Assembly: GCA_944321845.1 (NCBI GenBank)
Contig: CALUMT010000019.1
Span: 25,996 to 89,995, forward strand
Length of the DNA: 64,000 nt
Origin: an uncultured Butyricimonas sp.
GTDB taxonomy: Bacteria; Bacteroidota; Bacteroidia; Bacteroidales; Marinifilaceae
Direction: 5' to 3'
Shown here in pieces: positions 9,299 through 16,898 of the stretch. Each line of letters begins with the position of its first letter. Position 1 is the first letter of the stretch. A model generated the notes under the pieces. It saw only the letters and a program-made list of their open reading frames with translations, made no database searches and was not told the DNA's origin. The position numbers and the translations under genes are program-made.

Positions 9299-9306
9299 TA
9301 TTTTTG
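9299..9306 (+). promoter_or_regulatory. Possible -7 box for the amidase/MCE operon
   Basis: TATTTTTG fits TAnnTTTG. A start near 9313 would leave a leader of about 90 bases before the ATG at 9405. The nearest TTTG upstream is only 13 bases away, which is too close for a standard -33 box, so support is partial. Confidence 0.3.
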
Positions 9307-9344
9307 TGACTAATTCATGACTTACGCCTCACACGTTAATCGCG

Positions 9345-9352
9345 CAAATGTA
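9345..9352 (-). promoter_or_regulatory. Possible -7 box for lptD
   Basis: The minus strand reads TACATTTG here, an exact TAnnTTTG match, about 57 bases upstream of the lptD start codon. No clear -33 TTTG is seen, so this is a candidate only. Confidence 0.4.
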
Positions 9353-9404
9353 AAAAAATAATAGAGGTTAATGCTCATGTTTCATTATAAAAAGTTTTAA
9401 TTGC

Positions 9405-10508
9405 ATGGTAAATCGATTTGTTTTGTGCGGGTGTTTCTGGATGATGGTGTTGTTTTGTTTACCGATCATATCAGAAGGGCAGGAAAGCCTGGGAAAAATT
9501 TCCTGTATTTGTATAGATGCCGGACATGGAGGATCCGACCCCGGGGCAATACAAGGGGCATATAAGGAAAAGAATATTACTCTGGCGGTGGCGTTGAAAT
9601 TGGGCAAATTGATAGAGAAGGCATACCCGGATATAAAAATCGTCTATACTCGAAAGACGGATGTAGCGGTGGATTTGTGGGAACGTGGTAAAATTGCCAA
9701 TAATGCAAAGGCTCAATTGTTTATTTCCATACACGTGAATAAATTTTCAAAGTCAAGTGTGCGGGGTGTGGAAACCTATGTGTTGGGTTTGCACAAGTCG
9801 GAGGCGAGTCTGCAGGTAGCCATGCAGGAGAATGAGGCCATTCATTACGAGAAAGATTATTCCGTGAAGTATGATGGTTTTGACCCGAAGAAGGCGGAAT
9901 CCTATATCATGTTTAATTTCATGAAGAATAGCTATCTCGTGAATAGTATGAGGTTGGCTTCTTCTGTACAGAAGGAGTTGGTGGCAAATACCCGTATGCC
10001 GGATCGAGAAGTTCGGCAGGCGGGATTCGTGGTATTGATGAATGTCGGGATGCCATCTATCCTAGTGGAGACGGGCTTTATATCGAATCCCAGTGATCGG
10101 GCTTTGCTCATTTCCTCTTCCGGGCAAGATAAACTGGCCAGATCTATTTTTAATGCTTTTAAAGCATATAAGAACGTGATGGAAAAGAATAGCGTGATGT
10201 TGACGAAGGTGGAATCTTCCTCCACGGAGGAAGTTGCCGGAAATGAGGATTATTTTTATGCGATACAGGTGGCTTCTTCCACGAAACCGATTAAAGATGC
10301 AAGATACTTGAAGTTGAGGGAGAAAGTGAAAGAACTGAAGGGGGATGGTCGTTATCGGTATTATATCGGGGTGACTAAAAAATACAGCGAGGCATTGGAA
10401 TTTCAGGCAAATGTGCGGAGAAAGATAAAAGATTGTTTTATTATTGCAGTTTCTAACGGGAAAATTATCCCCGTGTCGGAGGCACGAAAATTGGAAGCGA
10501 AGAATTAA
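9405..10508 (+). CDS. Secreted N-acetylmuramoyl-L-alanine amidase with SPOR-like tail
   Basis: A zinc amidase of the Amidase_3 (AmiC/CwlM) family that cuts the bond between MurNAc and the peptide stem of peptidoglycan in the periplasm. It has 367 residues with a signal peptide (CFWMMVLFCLPIISEG). The catalytic domain (about 30-240) shows the first zinc motif DAGHGGSDPGA, then a metal-site histidine in FISIHVNKF, and the family glutamate in PSILVETGFISNPSD. Residues about 280-365 (YFYAIQVASS and onwards) look like a divergent SPOR domain, which binds denuded glycan at division sites. The MCE gene follows 23 bases later, suggesting a joint envelope role. Confidence 0.9.
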   Translation: MVNRFVLCGCFWMMVLFCLPIISEGQESLGKISCICIDAGHGGSDPGAIQGAYKEKNITLAVALKLGKLIEKAYPDIKIVYTRKTDVAVDLWERGKIANNAKAQLFISIHVNKFSKSSVRGVETYVLGLHKSEASLQVAMQENEAIHYEKDYSVKYDGFDPKKAESYIMFNFMKNSYLVNSMRLASSVQKELVANTRMPDREVRQAGFVVLMNVGMPSILVETGFISNPSDRALLISSSGQDKLARSIFNAFKAYKNVMEKNSVMLTKVESSSTEEVAGNEDYFYAIQVASSTKPIKDARYLKLREKVKELKGDGRYRYYIGVTKKYSEALEFQANVRRKIKDCFIIAVSNGKIIPVSEARKLEAKN

Positions 10509-10531
10509 TAATAGATTAGATTATAGAGGGT

Positions 10532-11716
10532 ATGAAAATAAATAGAGAAGTAAAATTGGCTCTTGCTGCAATCGCTGCGGTTTGTATATTGATATGGGGA
10601 ATAAACTTTTTGAAAGGCTCATCATTGTTTGACTCCAAAACCACTTATTATGGTGTTTATGACAATGTCGGCGGATTGAAGGTGTCGAGTGGCGTGATAT
10701 ATCGTGGTTATCAGGTTGGGCAGGTGTCTAATATTGTCTTTACAGGGGAGCGGATGGATAAGGTGTTGGTAGAATTTTTTTTGAAGGATAACTTGTCTTT
10801 GCCTAAAGATACAAGAGCGGTGATTCAAAGTGCGGATTTGATGGGCTCCAAGGTCATTAATCTTTTACCGGGAACAGCGGATGCTACCTTGCAGGATGGC
10901 GACACGTTAATCGCTGAAGTGGAACAGGGAATGATGGAACAGGTCGGACAACAGATCGCTCCATTTAAAGTGAGGTTGGAACGGTTGATGACCTCCTTGG
11001 ATTCAACTTTATTGACTATCCGTGAGGTGCTGGATGAACGTACCGTGAATGGATTGAAGAATAGTTTCCAGAGCGTGGAACAAATGTTGGATAACTTGGA
11101 AGGTGTATCCGGTAAGTTGAACGTGATGTTGGATGAGAATGGTCGTGTGGACAATATTTTGGAAAACGTGGAAGGTATAACCGAAAACTTGAAGAATAAC
11201 GATGAACGTGTATCCAGAATTATGGACAATATGTCCGTATTAAGTGATTCTTTGCGGCGTGTTCCCGTGAATCAGACCGTGAGGGATTTGAATAATATGA
11301 CGTTGCGTATAGATTCCATACTGATGAAAATGAATCGGGGAAAAGGAACGGCGGGAGCTTTCCTGAACGATAATAATTTATATTACAGTTTGAATGATGT
11401 AGCTGAAAATCTGAATCGTTTATTGGTGGAGTTCCGTTACAATCCGAAGAAGTTTATACGTCTGTCTCTGGTTGATTTTTCTGCCGCAAACAAGGAGGTC
11501 GGGGAATATGCCGTGGTTATTTACGAATCTTCCGACCGTTTGGCTGCAGATAGCGACTTGTATAAAAAATATTCCGGCCTGAAGGAGGTAAAGTATCGGG
11601 ATAAATATTTGTATGTTGTTGGAACTTACAAGAATTTGAAAAGAGCACAACGGGAGTTGGTCTCTTTGGGAGAAGAGTATAAGGATGCCTATATTGCCCG
11701 GATAGATTTCTATTGA
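10532..11716 (+). CDS. MCE/MlaD-family lipid transport protein
   Basis: A membrane-anchored MCE-domain protein, related to MlaD, the periplasmic lipid-binding part of phospholipid transport systems between the membranes. It has 394 residues with one N-terminal membrane segment (KLALAAIAAVCILIWGINFL, about 8-27). The MCE domain (about 38-120) contains YDNVGGLKVSSGVIYRGYQVGQV. A long amphipathic helical stretch (about 140-300) is followed by a C-terminal segment resembling a SPOR-like fold (LYVVGTYKNLKRAQREL). No MlaE permease or MlaF ATPase is adjacent, so partners must be elsewhere. It is cotranscribed with the amidase. Confidence 0.85.
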   Translation: MKINREVKLALAAIAAVCILIWGINFLKGSSLFDSKTTYYGVYDNVGGLKVSSGVIYRGYQVGQVSNIVFTGERMDKVLVEFFLKDNLSLPKDTRAVIQSADLMGSKVINLLPGTADATLQDGDTLIAEVEQGMMEQVGQQIAPFKVRLERLMTSLDSTLLTIREVLDERTVNGLKNSFQSVEQMLDNLEGVSGKLNVMLDENGRVDNILENVEGITENLKNNDERVSRIMDNMSVLSDSLRRVPVNQTVRDLNNMTLRIDSILMKMNRGKGTAGAFLNDNNLYYSLNDVAENLNRLLVEFRYNPKKFIRLSLVDFSAANKEVGEYAVVIYESSDRLAADSDLYKKYSGLKEVKYRDKYLYVVGTYKNLKRAQRELVSLGEEYKDAYIARIDFY

Positions 11717-12045
11717 TTTAAATAGAATGAATTTAAATATTCACTTTTGAGGTGTTTGTTTTTGCACCTCAAAATGGGGTTTGCCGAAAATTGGTTGTAA
11801 GGATTTCTGACCCAAGAAAGAACGCAGGAATCGACGGTATGGGAAGGGGATTATTATTCGTTTTTTGAGGAAATTTGTGTGTTTAATGTATTGATTATTA
11901 GTGGTTTTAATTTAATCTCCTGAAATATAAACACTAAGCGTGATTTGTAAATTTTCAAGAGAAAACTCATTTTTTTTTCTAGTTTTTTTTTCAGACTTTA
12001 GCGTTCCATTTCTGGAGAGATGGGCAATAAAAAAAAGAGAAGTTA
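11717..12045. other. Intergenic region upstream of dnaA
   Basis: These 329 bases hold no open frame of note. They contain one strong hairpin (11745-11774) and several long T tracts at 11970-11995. I found no exact TAnnTTTG promoter box and no copy of the DnaA box TTATCCACA, so there is no sign of a replication origin here. The dnaA promoter must lie in this stretch or in the T-rich part but is not recognisable by consensus. Confidence 0.6.
11745..11774. terminator. 10-bp perfect hairpin after the MCE gene, possible terminator
   Basis: TTTTGAGGTG (11745-11754) pairs perfectly with CACCTCAAAA (11765-11774) around a 10-base T-rich loop. Only the paired T or A residues flank it and no free T run follows, so it may be a weak terminator or an mRNA 3' stabiliser. 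Confidence 0.45.
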
Positions 12046-13455
12046 ATGGAAAAAGATTATCAACGTGTGTGGTCCGAATGTTTGGACTTGATTAAGGAGC
12101 GGGTTACGCCGAGAACATTTGCAACTTGGTTTCAACCGATACAGGCGGTTGGCCTTCAAAATGATGTATTGACCATTCAGGTAAAAAGTCAATATGTCTA
12201 CGAGTGTTTGGAAGAACATTACGTTGATATTTTGCGAATGGCTATCCGTACGGTCATCGGAGTGGGGGCGAGATTGGAATATTCCGTTGTCGTGGAGGAA
12301 AGTCAAAAAGGTCAGCCATCTTCCGTAACGATATCCTCCATACCTCAGAAGAAGGTGAAGGAGAACGTGGTTCGTGTGGAGAAAGTGGCGCCAAAGAATC
12401 CGTTTGATTTGAACCATAATAGATTGGAGATAGATCCTCAATTGAATCCCTCTTACACGTTGGATTGTTTTGTTGAAGGAAGTTGCAATCGGTTGGCCAA
12501 ATCTGCGGCAATGGCAATCGCCCAGAATCCTGGAAAGACTGCTTTTAATCCATTATTGATATATGGAGGTTCTGGTTTGGGAAAGACCCATCTGGCACAG
12601 GCTATCGGATGGGAAGTCAAACAGAATTTCCCGGACAAGGTCGTATTGTACGTGACAACCAATGTTTTTCAGACGCAGTTTACAGAGGCGCAATTGAAAA
12701 ACGAGATAAATGATTTCTTGCACTTCTATCGTTTGATCGATGTATTGATATTGGATGATATCCAGGAGCTTGCAGGTAAAAAAGGAACACAGAATACCTT
12801 CTTTCATATCTTTAATGATTTACATCAGTCTGGAAAACAATTGGTGTTGACTTCGGATCGTTCACCTGCTGAATTGACGGATATGGAGGAACGTTTGTTG
12901 TCGCGTTTTCGCTGGGGATTGTCGGCCGAGATGAAGATTCCGGATTTTGACACGCGTTTGCAGATTGCCCGCTTTAAAGCCCGTAAGGAAGGAATTGATT
13001 TCTCGGAGGAGATTCTGGAAAGTATTTGCAAGTACGTGAATAGTAACGTGAGAGAGTTGGAGGGAGCGATGGTTTCCTTATTGGCTCAAGCGACATTCAA
13101 TCACCGTGATTTAACGCCGGAGGTTGTGCAGGAGATCCTGGGCAAGATGGTGAAAAATGGCATGTCTGAATTGACGGTAGATAAAATACAGGATATTGTT
13201 TGCCAGTATTATCATATAGCTCCTGATGTGTTGTTGTCGAAAAGTCGTAAACGGGAGATTGTCCAGGCGCGTCAGCTGACAATGTATTTTTGCAAGAATT
13301 ACACGAATGCTTCCTTGACCACCATTGGGCGGCAAATCGGACGTAAGGACCATACTACGGTTCTCTATGCCTGTCGGGCGATTGCGGACTTGATGGCTAC
13401 GGACCGGACCTTCCGTGGACAAGTGGAGGAATTACAACAGAAATTGCGAGGTTGA
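12046..13455 (+). CDS. dnaA: Chromosomal replication initiator protein DnaA
   Basis: An AAA+ protein that binds DnaA boxes and melts the origin to start replication. The 469 residues match the family. Domain I (about 1-85) begins VWSECLDLIKERV. The AAA+ domain shows Walker A GGSGLGKTHLAQA and Walker B VLILDDIQ, with the sensor region LSRFRWGLSAE. Domain IV ends with the DNA-binding signature GRKDHTTVLYACRAI. The start ATG follows a purine-rich AAAGAGAAG. The YigZ-family gene follows with almost no gap. The flanks show no DnaA-box cluster, so oriC is probably not next to dnaA here. Confidence 0.98.
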   Translation: MEKDYQRVWSECLDLIKERVTPRTFATWFQPIQAVGLQNDVLTIQVKSQYVYECLEEHYVDILRMAIRTVIGVGARLEYSVVVEESQKGQPSSVTISSIPQKKVKENVVRVEKVAPKNPFDLNHNRLEIDPQLNPSYTLDCFVEGSCNRLAKSAAMAIAQNPGKTAFNPLLIYGGSGLGKTHLAQAIGWEVKQNFPDKVVLYVTTNVFQTQFTEAQLKNEINDFLHFYRLIDVLILDDIQELAGKKGTQNTFFHIFNDLHQSGKQLVLTSDRSPAELTDMEERLLSRFRWGLSAEMKIPDFDTRLQIARFKARKEGIDFSEEILESICKYVNSNVRELEGAMVSLLAQATFNHRDLTPEVVQEILGKMVKNGMSELTVDKIQDIVCQYYHIAPDVLLSKSRKREIVQARQLTMYFCKNYTNASLTTIGRQIGRKDHTTVLYACRAIADLMATDRTFRGQVEELQQKLRG

Positions 13456-13466
13456 CTGTAAATGCC

Positions 13467-14066
13467 ATGGAAGAAGACGAGTACAGGACAGTAAAGCAAG
13501 TAGCAGAGGGACTTTATAAGGAGAAGGGGAGTCGTTTTATTTCTTTTATATATCCCGTTAAGACGGAGGAGGAGATAAAGACTATTCTTGCGGAAATAAA
13601 ATTGAAATATTTTGATGCTCGTCACCATTGTTATGCTTATGGATTGGGGGTGAGACGGGAGGCATTTCGAATGAATGATGATGGGGAACCCTCATCAACA
13701 GCCGGAAAACCTATTTTTGGACAGATAGTTTCCCATGATTTATCGAATGTGTTGATTGTAGTTATTCGCTATTTTGGCGGAACTAAATTAGGTGTGTCCG
13801 GTCTTATACAGGCTTACAAGGAAGCGGCGGCAGATGCGATTCGGAATGCGGAAATTGTGTTGGAGACAGAAAATATTTCTTTGGATATCCGTTTTTCTTA
13901 TGCCGTGATGAATGATGTGATGAAAGTATTGAAAGATATGGATCTGGAGGTGTTGGATCGGAATTTTGAACTGGAGTGTAGTATGCGACTTTCGATTCGT
14001 CGTAAATATAGTACATTGTTGAAAGATAGGTTGATGCAAATAGAATCCCTTGTGATTGAAGAATGA
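13467..14066 (+). CDS. yigZ: YigZ/IMPACT family protein (UPF0029)
   Basis: A 199-residue member of the IMPACT/YigZ family, conserved proteins of uncertain bacterial function related to a eukaryotic translation regulator. The N-terminal domain shows the family stretch KGSRFISFIYPV, then HHCYAYGLG, GEPSSTAGKPI and VVIRYFGGTKLGVSGLI. The C-terminal ferredoxin-like half (about 130-199) is more variable. I chose ATG 13467 because the earlier frame start at 13452 is a TTG overlapping the dnaA stop. The 11-base gap after dnaA implies cotranscription, although no functional link is known to me. Confidence 0.88.
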   Translation: MEEDEYRTVKQVAEGLYKEKGSRFISFIYPVKTEEEIKTILAEIKLKYFDARHHCYAYGLGVRREAFRMNDDGEPSSTAGKPIFGQIVSHDLSNVLIVVIRYFGGTKLGVSGLIQAYKEAAADAIRNAEIVLETENISLDIRFSYAVMNDVMKVLKDMDLEVLDRNFELECSMRLSIRRKYSTLLKDRLMQIESLVIEE

Positions 14067-14098
14067 TGTATTTCTTTATAAAGAAAATGTCGAAACTA

Positions 14099-14130
14099 TT
14101 TGTGTTTTTGATTTAAAATATATACTTTCG
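14099..14130 (+). promoter_or_regulatory. Promoter for tRNA-Lys
   Basis: TTTG (14099-14102), a 20-base spacer, and TACTTTCG (14123-14130) fit the Bacteroidota TTTG/TAnnTTTG promoter with one mismatch in the -7 box. Transcription would begin about 20 bases before the mature tRNA 5' end. Confidence 0.6.
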
Positions 14131-14155
14131 CACCGCAATCACGAAGATGTTTGCC

Positions 14156-14228
14156 GATTCAGTAGCTCAGCAGGTAGAGCACAACACTTTTAATGTTGGG
14201 GTCCTGGGTTCGAATCCCAGCTGGATCA
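14156..14228 (+). tRNA. tRNA-Lys (anticodon TTT)
   Basis: A complete 73-base cloverleaf. Acceptor arms GATTCAG (14156-14162) and CTGGATC (14221-14227) pair with one G-T wobble. The D arm is GCTC/GAGC. The anticodon stem CAACA/TGTTG encloses CTTTTAA with anticodon TTT at 14189-14191. The T stem is CTGGG/CCCAG around TTCGAAT. The discriminator base is A at 14228. The full CCA is not encoded (ACA follows the acceptor), so the tail would be added by the nucleotidyltransferase found at 31.9-33.3 kb. Confidence 0.97.
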
Positions 14229-14258
14229 CAAAAATCAAATTTTGGAGGAAAAGACAAG

Positions 14259-14287
14259 AGCGATCTGATGATTCAGGTCGCTTTTTT
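14259..14287 (+). terminator. Rho-independent terminator after tRNA-Lys
   Basis: AGCGATCTGA (14259-14268) pairs with TCAGGTCGCT (14273-14282) over 10 positions with one wobble and a 4-base loop, followed by six T. Confidence 0.88.
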
Positions 14288-14452
14288 CGTTGTATGATAA
14301 AATTTTTGGATAGTTGTACAATCTGTTATTTATGAGAGATTTGTGTCGATAAGTCTCGCTAAATGTTTTTAGGGTAAGAAAAAAAATCTTGTTTCCATTT
14401 TAACTTTTACATTTCTCGGGGGTCTAATCAGGTGAAAAGACGAAAGAGAAAT

Positions 14453-14989
14453 ATGGCAATTGATGATAATGAGATATACGAGGTTTTTGCTGTGGATCCC
14501 AATAGAGGATTTAGGATGCTGATGACGGCCTATGGCAAACCGATTTATGCTTACGTGCGGCGTTTGGTCGTGGGGCATGATGATGCGGAGGATGTTTGTC
14601 AGGAGATATTTATCCGGGTGTTTAGAAATTGGAAAAAGTTCAAGAGGGAGAGTGCATTGAGTACCTGGATTTATAAAATAGCCACCCGGGAGGCTGTGCG
14701 TTTTCTGCACAAACAGGCCGAGAAAGGTAGGTTGGAGGCATCATCGGCTGAAGAAGTACAGCGCCTGGAGGCTCCGGAGTACGTGGACTATGACGATGTA
14801 CTTGCCGTGAAATTTCAGCGGGCGATACAGACATTGACGGAAAAGCAGCGTTTGGTATTTAACCTGCGTTATTATGATGAACTGGAATATGCCGAGATTA
14901 GTCGGATTCTGGAGTGCCCGGAAAATACCCTGAAAGTACATTATCATCATGCTAAGGAGAAAATTAAGGAGTATATTATTAAAAATTAA
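14453..14989 (+). CDS. ECF-type RNA polymerase sigma factor
   Basis: A 178-residue sigma-70 family member of the extracytoplasmic-function class. Region 2 (about 25-90) contains YVRRLVVGHDDAEDVCQEIFIRVFRNW, including the helix that contacts the core enzyme. Region 4 (about 120-175) contains LTEKQRLVFNLRYYDELEYAEISRILECPENTLKVHYHHA, a helix-turn-helix. I chose ATG 14453 because it follows the purine-rich AAAGAGAA; a GTG at 14432 would add seven basic residues. It is followed after 6 bases by a small membrane protein that may be its anti-sigma factor, then by a Spy-like periplasmic protein, which suggests an envelope-stress regulon. Confidence 0.9.
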   Translation: MAIDDNEIYEVFAVDPNRGFRMLMTAYGKPIYAYVRRLVVGHDDAEDVCQEIFIRVFRNWKKFKRESALSTWIYKIATREAVRFLHKQAEKGRLEASSAEEVQRLEAPEYVDYDDVLAVKFQRAIQTLTEKQRLVFNLRYYDELEYAEISRILECPENTLKVHYHHAKEKIKEYIIKN

Positions 14990-14995
14990 AGGAAT

Positions 14996-15316
14996 ATGAA
15001 TGATGAGGTTGATTTTTTAGAAGTAGGTAAACGGGTACCCTACAAGGTCCCGGAATCTTTTTTCGAGACCTTCCCGGATGGTGTATTCAAGAAAATGGAA
15101 CGACAGGCTCGTCGACGGAAACGCTTGAGCATATTGGGTATGGCTGCGGCGGTATTGTGGATTGGGGTTCTGGTAGCCGTGTTGTATTATCCACAACAAG
15201 AGGCGGCTTATCGTGGGGAGGAATCGCTGGAAGCTTGTATTGAGCAATTGTCAGACCAGGAATTGAATGTGCTGGTAGAACTTTACGAGAATGATATTTT
15301 CTTAACTAATAATTAA
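14996..15316 (+). CDS. Small single-pass membrane protein, candidate anti-sigma factor
   Basis: I do not recognise a named family. The 106 residues comprise a cytoplasmic-looking N-terminal part (about 1-40, with VPYKVPESFFETFPDGVF), a basic stretch ERQARRRKRL, one membrane helix (about 43-62, ILGMAAAVLWIGVLVAVLYY) and a short acidic outer tail. The position directly after an ECF sigma gene and the cytoplasm/membrane/periplasm layout are those of a small anti-sigma factor, but no zinc-binding anti-sigma motif is visible. The next gene begins 5 bases later, so the three are one operon. Confidence 0.7.
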   Translation: MNDEVDFLEVGKRVPYKVPESFFETFPDGVFKKMERQARRRKRLSILGMAAAVLWIGVLVAVLYYPQQEAAYRGEESLEACIEQLSDQELNVLVELYENDIFLTNN

Positions 15317-15321
15317 ATACT

Positions 15322-15843
15322 ATGAGAACATTGAAATTGTTTTGTTTGGTAACTTTTTTATTCCTGTCTCAAGGAATGCTATGGGCTCAGGCCGAGAAAG
15401 AGACAGGTAGGAAAGATTTTCAGGAAGCTGTTTGTCGCCAGATGGTGGAAGCCTTGGTGTTGGATGATGAGACTGCCGCAAAATTCATACCCGTGTACAA
15501 GGCTTATCTGGAGGAACTGAGAGCTTGTCGGGGACCTAAAATGCGACCTGAGGGTAGAAAGCCGGGAGAAAAAAAGGAATTGACGGATGAAGAGGTGGAA
15601 AAAAGAATCTTGAATAGCTTTGCTCAGATGCGGAAGATTTTGGATGTGAAGGAAAAATATTACCAGGAATTCCGTAAAATTTTGTCTCCAAAACAGATTC
15701 AGAAGATTTATAACCGGGAACGGATGAATGGAGCCCGCTTGCAACATGAGAAGGAGCGCCGCGGAATGGAACGCCCCATGCCTGGAGAACGTAGAAGACC
15801 GATGGGTGGACCGGAAGAAGGGGATCCTATGCCGGAACGCTGA
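15322..15843 (+). CDS. Spy/CpxP-like periplasmic protein
   Basis: A secreted, highly charged helical protein of 173 residues. The signal peptide (LKLFCLVTFLFLSQGMLWAQA) ends near residue 23. The mature part has the pattern seen in Spy/CpxP proteins: LVLDDETAAKFIPVYKAYLEEL followed by a repeat-like LDVKEKYYQEFRKILSPKQIQKIY, where LxxxQ-type motifs occur. Members bind unfolded proteins or metals in the periplasm. The last 35 residues are rich in Arg, Pro, Gly and Met (ERPMPGERRRPMGGPEEGD). It closes the sigma operon and precedes a strong bidirectional terminator. Confidence 0.7.
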   Translation: MRTLKLFCLVTFLFLSQGMLWAQAEKETGRKDFQEAVCRQMVEALVLDDETAAKFIPVYKAYLEELRACRGPKMRPEGRKPGEKKELTDEEVEKRILNSFAQMRKILDVKEKYYQEFRKILSPKQIQKIYNRERMNGARLQHEKERRGMERPMPGERRRPMGGPEEGDPMPER

Positions 15844-15880
15844 AAATGAGAATAGATAAATGGCTAATAAGTAGTTATAG

Positions 15881-15916
15881 AAAAAGTCGTTTCCTTTAGC
15901 AGGGAAACGACTTTTT
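15881..15916. terminator. Bidirectional terminator between the sigma operon and the dehydrogenase
   Basis: AAAAAGTCGTTTCC (15881-15894) pairs perfectly with 15903-15916 over 14 positions with an 8-base loop. A-rich and T-rich ends make it work on both strands, fitting the convergent genes at either side. Confidence 0.92.
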
Positions 15917-15936
15917 CGTATTAATTTATTGTTTAC

Positions 15937-16869
15937 TTATCGGTTAACTACATTCGTGGGAGTCCCGTTGAAGAAATTCAGTATGTTGTCAACGGCTTCC
16001 TGTCCGGTAGCAATTCGGGTATCGATAGTACCGGTGGCATTATGGGGTGCGAGTACCACGTTATCCAGCTTGTAGAGGATTTCCGTGATATGTGGTTCTG
16101 CCTCAAATACGTCCAGGGCGGCACCGGCGATGCGGCGATTCTGCAGGCATTCGGCCAAGGCGGCTTCGTCTACCACGGGACCGCGGGCCGTGTTGATCAG
16201 GATGGCCGTGGGTTTCATCAGTTCCAGTTCCCGTTTCCCGATCAGGTGGCGGGTAGATTCCGTCAGCGGGGTATGAAGGGAGATATAGTCGGAACGGCGG
16301 AGTAAGGTATCCAGATCCACTTTCTCGTATCCTTCCACGGTGCTGTGCTGATTGTGGTAAATGACGTGCATGCGGAATACCTTGGCCATTTCGGCAACAG
16401 TCTTACCGATATTCCCCATGCCGATAATCCCGAGAGTGCGGCCTTCCAGGGTGAAACCGAGATTCTTCATGACGCCCCACATGCTTTCCTTTTCCACGCG
16501 GAGACGGCGGTCGCATTCCGTGATGCGGCGTGCGGCACTCAGCATAAGTCCCATCGTCATCTCGGCAGTTGGGAAGCAGACTGCCTTCGGGGTATTGCAT
16601 ACGGCAACCCCCTTGGAACGGGCGTATTTTATATCGATATTGTTGAAACCGACACCGAAGTTACTGATGAGTTTCAGGTTCTTGCCGGCATCTATAACGG
16701 AATTCTCTATCGGGCGGGTGAATATACCCAGAATGACATCATAATCGGGTACGAGGCGGATTAGCTCCTCCGTGGTGAAGTACTCACCCTCTGGCATGGT
16801 GACCGTGTGTTCCGGTCCAAGCTTGGCGAAAGATTCGGTCGGAATCTTGTAAGTAACCAATATTTTCAT
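15937..16869 (-). CDS. D-isomer-specific 2-hydroxyacid dehydrogenase
   Basis: A cytoplasmic NAD(P)-dependent dehydrogenase of 310 residues that interconverts a 2-keto acid and its D-2-hydroxy acid. The Rossmann motif is GIIGMGNIGKTVAEMAKVF (about 146-164). Catalytic residues are the Arg in NTARGPVVDE, a Glu in FEAEPH and the His in LAPHNATGT. The phosphoglycerate, glyoxylate/hydroxypyruvate and D-lactate subgroups share all these motifs. The absence of an ACT or other regulatory domain argues against a classical SerA, and a glyoxylate/hydroxypyruvate reductase-like role is my inference. It lies 29 bases after tsaD on the same strand. Confidence 0.88.
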   Translation of the reverse strand: MKILVTYKIPTESFAKLGPEHTVTMPEGEYFTTEELIRLVPDYDVILGIFTRPIENSVIDAGKNLKLISNFGVGFNNIDIKYARSKGVAVCNTPKAVCFPTAEMTMGLMLSAARRITECDRRLRVEKESMWGVMKNLGFTLEGRTLGIIGMGNIGKTVAEMAKVFRMHVIYHNQHSTVEGYEKVDLDTLLRRSDYISLHTPLTESTRHLIGKRELELMKPTAILINTARGPVVDEAALAECLQNRRIAGAALDVFEAEPHITEILYKLDNVVLAPHNATGTIDTRIATGQEAVDNILNFFNGTPTNVVNR

Positions 16870-16898
16870 AATACTATCGTGTTATAAGTTTCTATTCT

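Noticed and set aside
14147-14335. Open frame across tRNA-Lys
   Set aside because: It is the tRNA and its terminator read as protein; the cloverleaf explains the sequence.
15187-15195. Perfect DnaA box TTATCCACA
   Set aside because: Single copy inside a coding region, with no cluster or AT-rich unwinding element.
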